Shown piece after piece: positions 6,221 through 7,730 of a stretch of 7,730 nucleotides of DNA (position 1 is its first letter; each line of letters starts with the position of its first letter). The translations under genes were made by a program, and so were the position numbers. The notes beneath the pieces are model-generated. The model ran no database searches, was not told the DNA's origin, and worked only from the letters and a program-made list of their open reading frames with translations. Origin of the DNA: Ignavibacteriales bacterium. Lineage in GTDB: Bacteria; Bacteroidota; Ignavibacteria; Ignavibacteriales; Ignavibacteriaceae. Location of the stretch: positions 1 to 7,730 of the forward strand of contig PLNZ01000254.1 of NCBI GenBank assembly GCA_003142915.1, written 5' to 3'.

Positions 6221-6526
6221 TCATACGGCATTATTACTTTGAGCAAGAAACTTAAGGTATGGGAATTCGTAAATTCCCGTGTTATGACCATCTCTCCATG
6301 TTATCCCGATTGCATAATTTCCGACTTCATAAATATTTTTAACCTTTATTTGATCGGCAAAAAACAGGGGAATATAATTTTTACTTTGGCTTTCTCTCTG
6401 TTCCGAACAAGAGGCACACGGACAACAACGCCTTAAAAAGCTTAATTCGATTTGTAAATTGCCACCTTCATCAAATTGAATTATAAGATTTTTTTTCTCA
6501 CTAATCCTTATAGCAAGTGGCTTCAT
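6221..6526 (-). CDS. DUF971 family protein (stand-alone, putative zinc-binding)
   Basis: This 101-residue protein matches DUF971, the domain found at the N-terminus of gamma-butyrobetaine hydroxylase, as a short stand-alone bacterial protein, and sometimes attached to Mrp/ApbC iron-sulfur carriers. Visible signatures are LRRCCPCASC (31-40) and YAIGITWRDGHNTGIYEFPYL (71-91). Cys35-x-Cys37-x2-Cys40 plus His81 reproduce the Cys3His zinc site of the hydroxylase N-terminal domain in spacing. Cys34 is an extra adjacent cysteine. No membrane segment or signal peptide is present. The function of stand-alone members is not established; an iron-sulfur or metal-related role is only suggested by the Mrp fusions. 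The ATG directly abuts the purC stop (TGAATG), so translation is very likely coupled, and pgsA follows 6 bases later. Confidence 0.9.
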   Translation of the reverse strand: MKPLAIRISEKKNLIIQFDEGGNLQIELSFLRRCCPCASCSEQRESQSKNYIPLFFADQIKVKNIYEVGNYAIGITWRDGHNTGIYEFPYLKFLAQSNNAV

Positions 6527-7423
6527 TCAAGCTATTCTCTCACCGGTCAGTTCATATAAAGCATCTAAATATTTCTCACCGGTTTTTCGGATAATATCTT
6601 CCGGTAATTGCGGCGGAGGCGGCTGTTTATTGAATTTAATCGAGAGTAAATAATCTCTTACAAATTGTTTATCATAACTTTCCTGTGCGCCCCCCTTTTT
6701 ATATTTGTTCAACGGCCAGAACCTTGAGGAATCAGGAGTTAATAATTCATCTACAATAATTATCTGATCCTTGTAAATACCAAATTCCATTTTTGTATCG
6801 GCAATAATAATTCCTTTGCTAAAAGCATATTCAGAAGCTTTCTTATAAATAGCCAAAGTTGCATCTTTAATTTTATCAAGTTTACTTTTATTTATAATTT
6901 TTTCTGCTTGACTAAATGATATATTTTCATCATGCAGCCCGATTTCTGCTTTTGTAGAAGGCGTGAAAATCGGTTCAGGCAATATTTCAGATTCTACAAG
7001 CCCTTCGGGAAGATTTATGCCTGAAATCTTACCTGTTTTTTTATAATCATTCCATCCGGAACCGGAAATGTAGCCTCTAACAATACATTCAACAGGTATA
7101 ACTTCAGCCTTTTTTACCAGCATTGATCTTCCCTTCAATTCTTCGGCGTATTCAAGACATTCTTTGGGAAAATCATTCACATCGGTTGCAATAACATGAT
7201 TATTTATAATATCTTGCACAAAATTGAACCAGAATGAAGAAATTTTAGTTAAAACCTCTCCTTTATGCGGTATTCCCTGACCCATAATTACATCGAATGC
7301 CGATAACCTATCGGTTGAAACAATTAAATAATATTCACCTAAGTCATATATATCTCTTACTTTTCCTTGTTTCACAAGTTTAAGTTTAGAAAAATTTGTC
7401 TGAAGAATAATTTTCTGTGTCAT
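6527..7423 (-). CDS. purC: Phosphoribosylaminoimidazole-succinocarboxamide synthase (SAICAR synthetase)
   Basis: PurC is a cytoplasmic enzyme of de novo purine synthesis that joins CAIR and aspartate using ATP to form SAICAR. At 298 residues it is the longer, yeast Ade1-like form rather than the roughly 237-residue E. coli/Bacillus form. Conserved motifs in order are GKVRDIYDLG (20-29, nucleotide loop), STDRLSAFD (36-44), CIVRGYISGSGW (113-124), PIFTPSTKAE (151-160), IADTKMEFG (207-215), DELLTPDSSRFW (225-236) and SYDKQFVRDYL (249-259). A run of four prolines (268-271) lies near the C-terminus. The start at 7423 fits the usual N-terminus; the region before it is A/T-rich with no Shine-Dalgarno, which is common in Bacteroidota. 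It is first in the minus-strand cluster, with a promoter candidate about 45 bases upstream. No purine riboswitch is visible in the short leader. Confidence 0.97.
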   Translation of the reverse strand: MTQKIILQTNFSKLKLVKQGKVRDIYDLGEYYLIVSTDRLSAFDVIMGQGIPHKGEVLTKISSFWFNFVQDIINNHVIATDVNDFPKECLEYAEELKGRSMLVKKAEVIPVECIVRGYISGSGWNDYKKTGKISGINLPEGLVESEILPEPIFTPSTKAEIGLHDENISFSQAEKIINKSKLDKIKDATLAIYKKASEYAFSKGIIIADTKMEFGIYKDQIIIVDELLTPDSSRFWPLNKYKKGGAQESYDKQFVRDYLLSIKFNKQPPPPQLPEDIIRKTGEKYLDALYELTGERIA

Positions 7424-7465
7424 ATTTTTTCAATTTTGTATTTATTTGGTAAATAAAGTAGTGGA

Positions 7466-7496
7466 CAAATATAAATATGGATTGCTCATAATACAA
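7466..7496 (-). promoter_or_regulatory. Bacteroidetes-type promoter candidate for the purC-recX cluster
   Basis: Read on the minus strand, TTG (7496-7494) is followed after 20 bases by TATATTTG (7473-7466). This fits the Bacteroidota housekeeping pattern TTG-N19-23-TAnnTTTG. The same DNA also reads as TTGTAT-N17-TATATT, an acceptable sigma70 site. Transcription would begin near 7460, giving a purC leader of about 36 bases. It lies in the 144-base divergent gap between purC and the small membrane-protein gene. Support is motif and position only. Confidence 0.5.
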
Positions 7497-7567
7497 TAAT
7501 CGCTAAACTATTTTTAATTGGGTTCGATAATTGCCATATAACGATTGTATCATTGGAGAAAGAAGCA

Positions 7568-7720
7568 GTGCTATCGATTATACTCTTTTATCTTGCAGTT
7601 TCAATAATTTCGGCCTGCATTTTAGCAATTTTTATGATATCTGCTCCTTCCGGGTGGGAAGATGAAAGCGAATTTCTTAGAAATAAGCAGCGCCGTAGTG
7701 CTAAAAATTTTTACAATTAA
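7568..7720 (+). CDS. Small single-pass membrane protein of unknown function, 50 residues
   Basis: A GTG at 7568 opens a 50-codon frame ending at TAA 7718-7720. GGAGAA at 7555-7560, 7 bases upstream, is a well-placed Shine-Dalgarno and decides the start; a TTG at 7553 is an in-frame alternative. Residues 1-26 are almost entirely hydrophobic (Leu, Ile, Phe, Ala, Val), giving one membrane helix. A polar tail of about 24 residues begins PSGWEDESEFLRNK and is rich in Arg/Lys towards its end, which by the positive-inside rule suggests a cytoplasmic C-terminus. There is no lipobox or obvious signal-peptidase site. I do not recognise the family. It is divergent from purC; a TATAAC at 7537-7542 could be part of a promoter, but no good -35 is at the right spacing. 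Alternatives are a chance frame or a short regulatory leader; the ribosome site and clean membrane/tail division favour a real gene. Confidence 0.6.
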   Translation: MLSIILFYLAVSIISACILAIFMISAPSGWEDESEFLRNKQRRSAKNFYN

Positions 7721-7730
7721 AAGAACATCA

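Noticed and set aside
6197..6436. Plus-strand open frame opposite pgsA/DUF971
   Set aside because: Both minus-strand frames here have family-specific motifs; the plus frame has none and lacks a ribosome binding site.
7518..7536. GGTTCGAT resembling a tRNA T-loop
   Set aside because: The flanking bases do not form the 5-base T-stem, and no acceptor or anticodon arm is present around it.
1..7730. CRISPR, insertion sequence, toxin-antitoxin or defence system
   Set aside because: I saw no direct repeats with spacers, no transposase motifs or terminal inverted repeats, and all sizeable genes are recognised housekeeping families.

Overview
The window is an ordinary housekeeping stretch of an AT-rich bacterial chromosome (roughly mid-30s % GC by eye). 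It is almost fully coding, with short or overlapping gene junctions. The RecA and MurB sequences, a Bacteroidetes-style TTG/TAnnTTTG promoter candidate before purC, and mostly weak Shine-Dalgarno signals suggest the Bacteroidota-Chlorobi-Ignavibacteria group, perhaps Ignavibacteria. That placement is inference from motif resemblance; no search was run.

Layout. The left edge (1-910, minus) holds most of murB, whose last part lies outside the window. A 190-base divergent region follows, with a good sigma70-like promoter (972-999, plus) for a Nudix hydrolase gene (1160-1627, plus). A 38-codon leader reading frame (1101-1217) overlaps the start of that gene. The Nudix gene converges on a long minus-strand cluster with only 9 bases between the stop codons. 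In transcription order the cluster is purC (7423-6527), a DUF971 gene (6526-6221), pgsA (6214-5618), pgpA (5628-5173), cinA (5147-3891), thpR (3898-3350), recA (3337-2282) and recX (2266-1637). Gaps between these eight genes are 0 to 25 bases, and two pairs overlap (pgsA/pgpA by 11 bases, cinA/thpR by 8), so they probably form one operon driven from a promoter near 7466-7496. At the right edge, divergent from purC, is a 50-codon GTG-start gene (7568-7720, plus) for a single-pass membrane protein that I do not recognise.

How the genes fit together. pgsA and pgpA encode two consecutive steps of phosphatidylglycerol synthesis. cinA-thpR-recA-recX is a nucleotide/RNA-repair plus recombination block: RecA is the recombinase, RecX its modulator, CinA an NMN deamidase/ADP-ribose pyrophosphatase family protein, and ThpR a 2H phosphoesterase. 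Parts of this order recur elsewhere: pgsA-cinA-recA in Bacillus and cinA-ligT(thpR)-recA in Deinococcus. purC belongs to purine synthesis and murB to peptidoglycan synthesis.

I found no mobile element, CRISPR array, RNA gene or defence system, and nothing that supports a new multi-gene system. The least explained items are the small membrane protein at the right edge, the stand-alone DUF971 protein, and the leader reading frame overlapping the Nudix gene.
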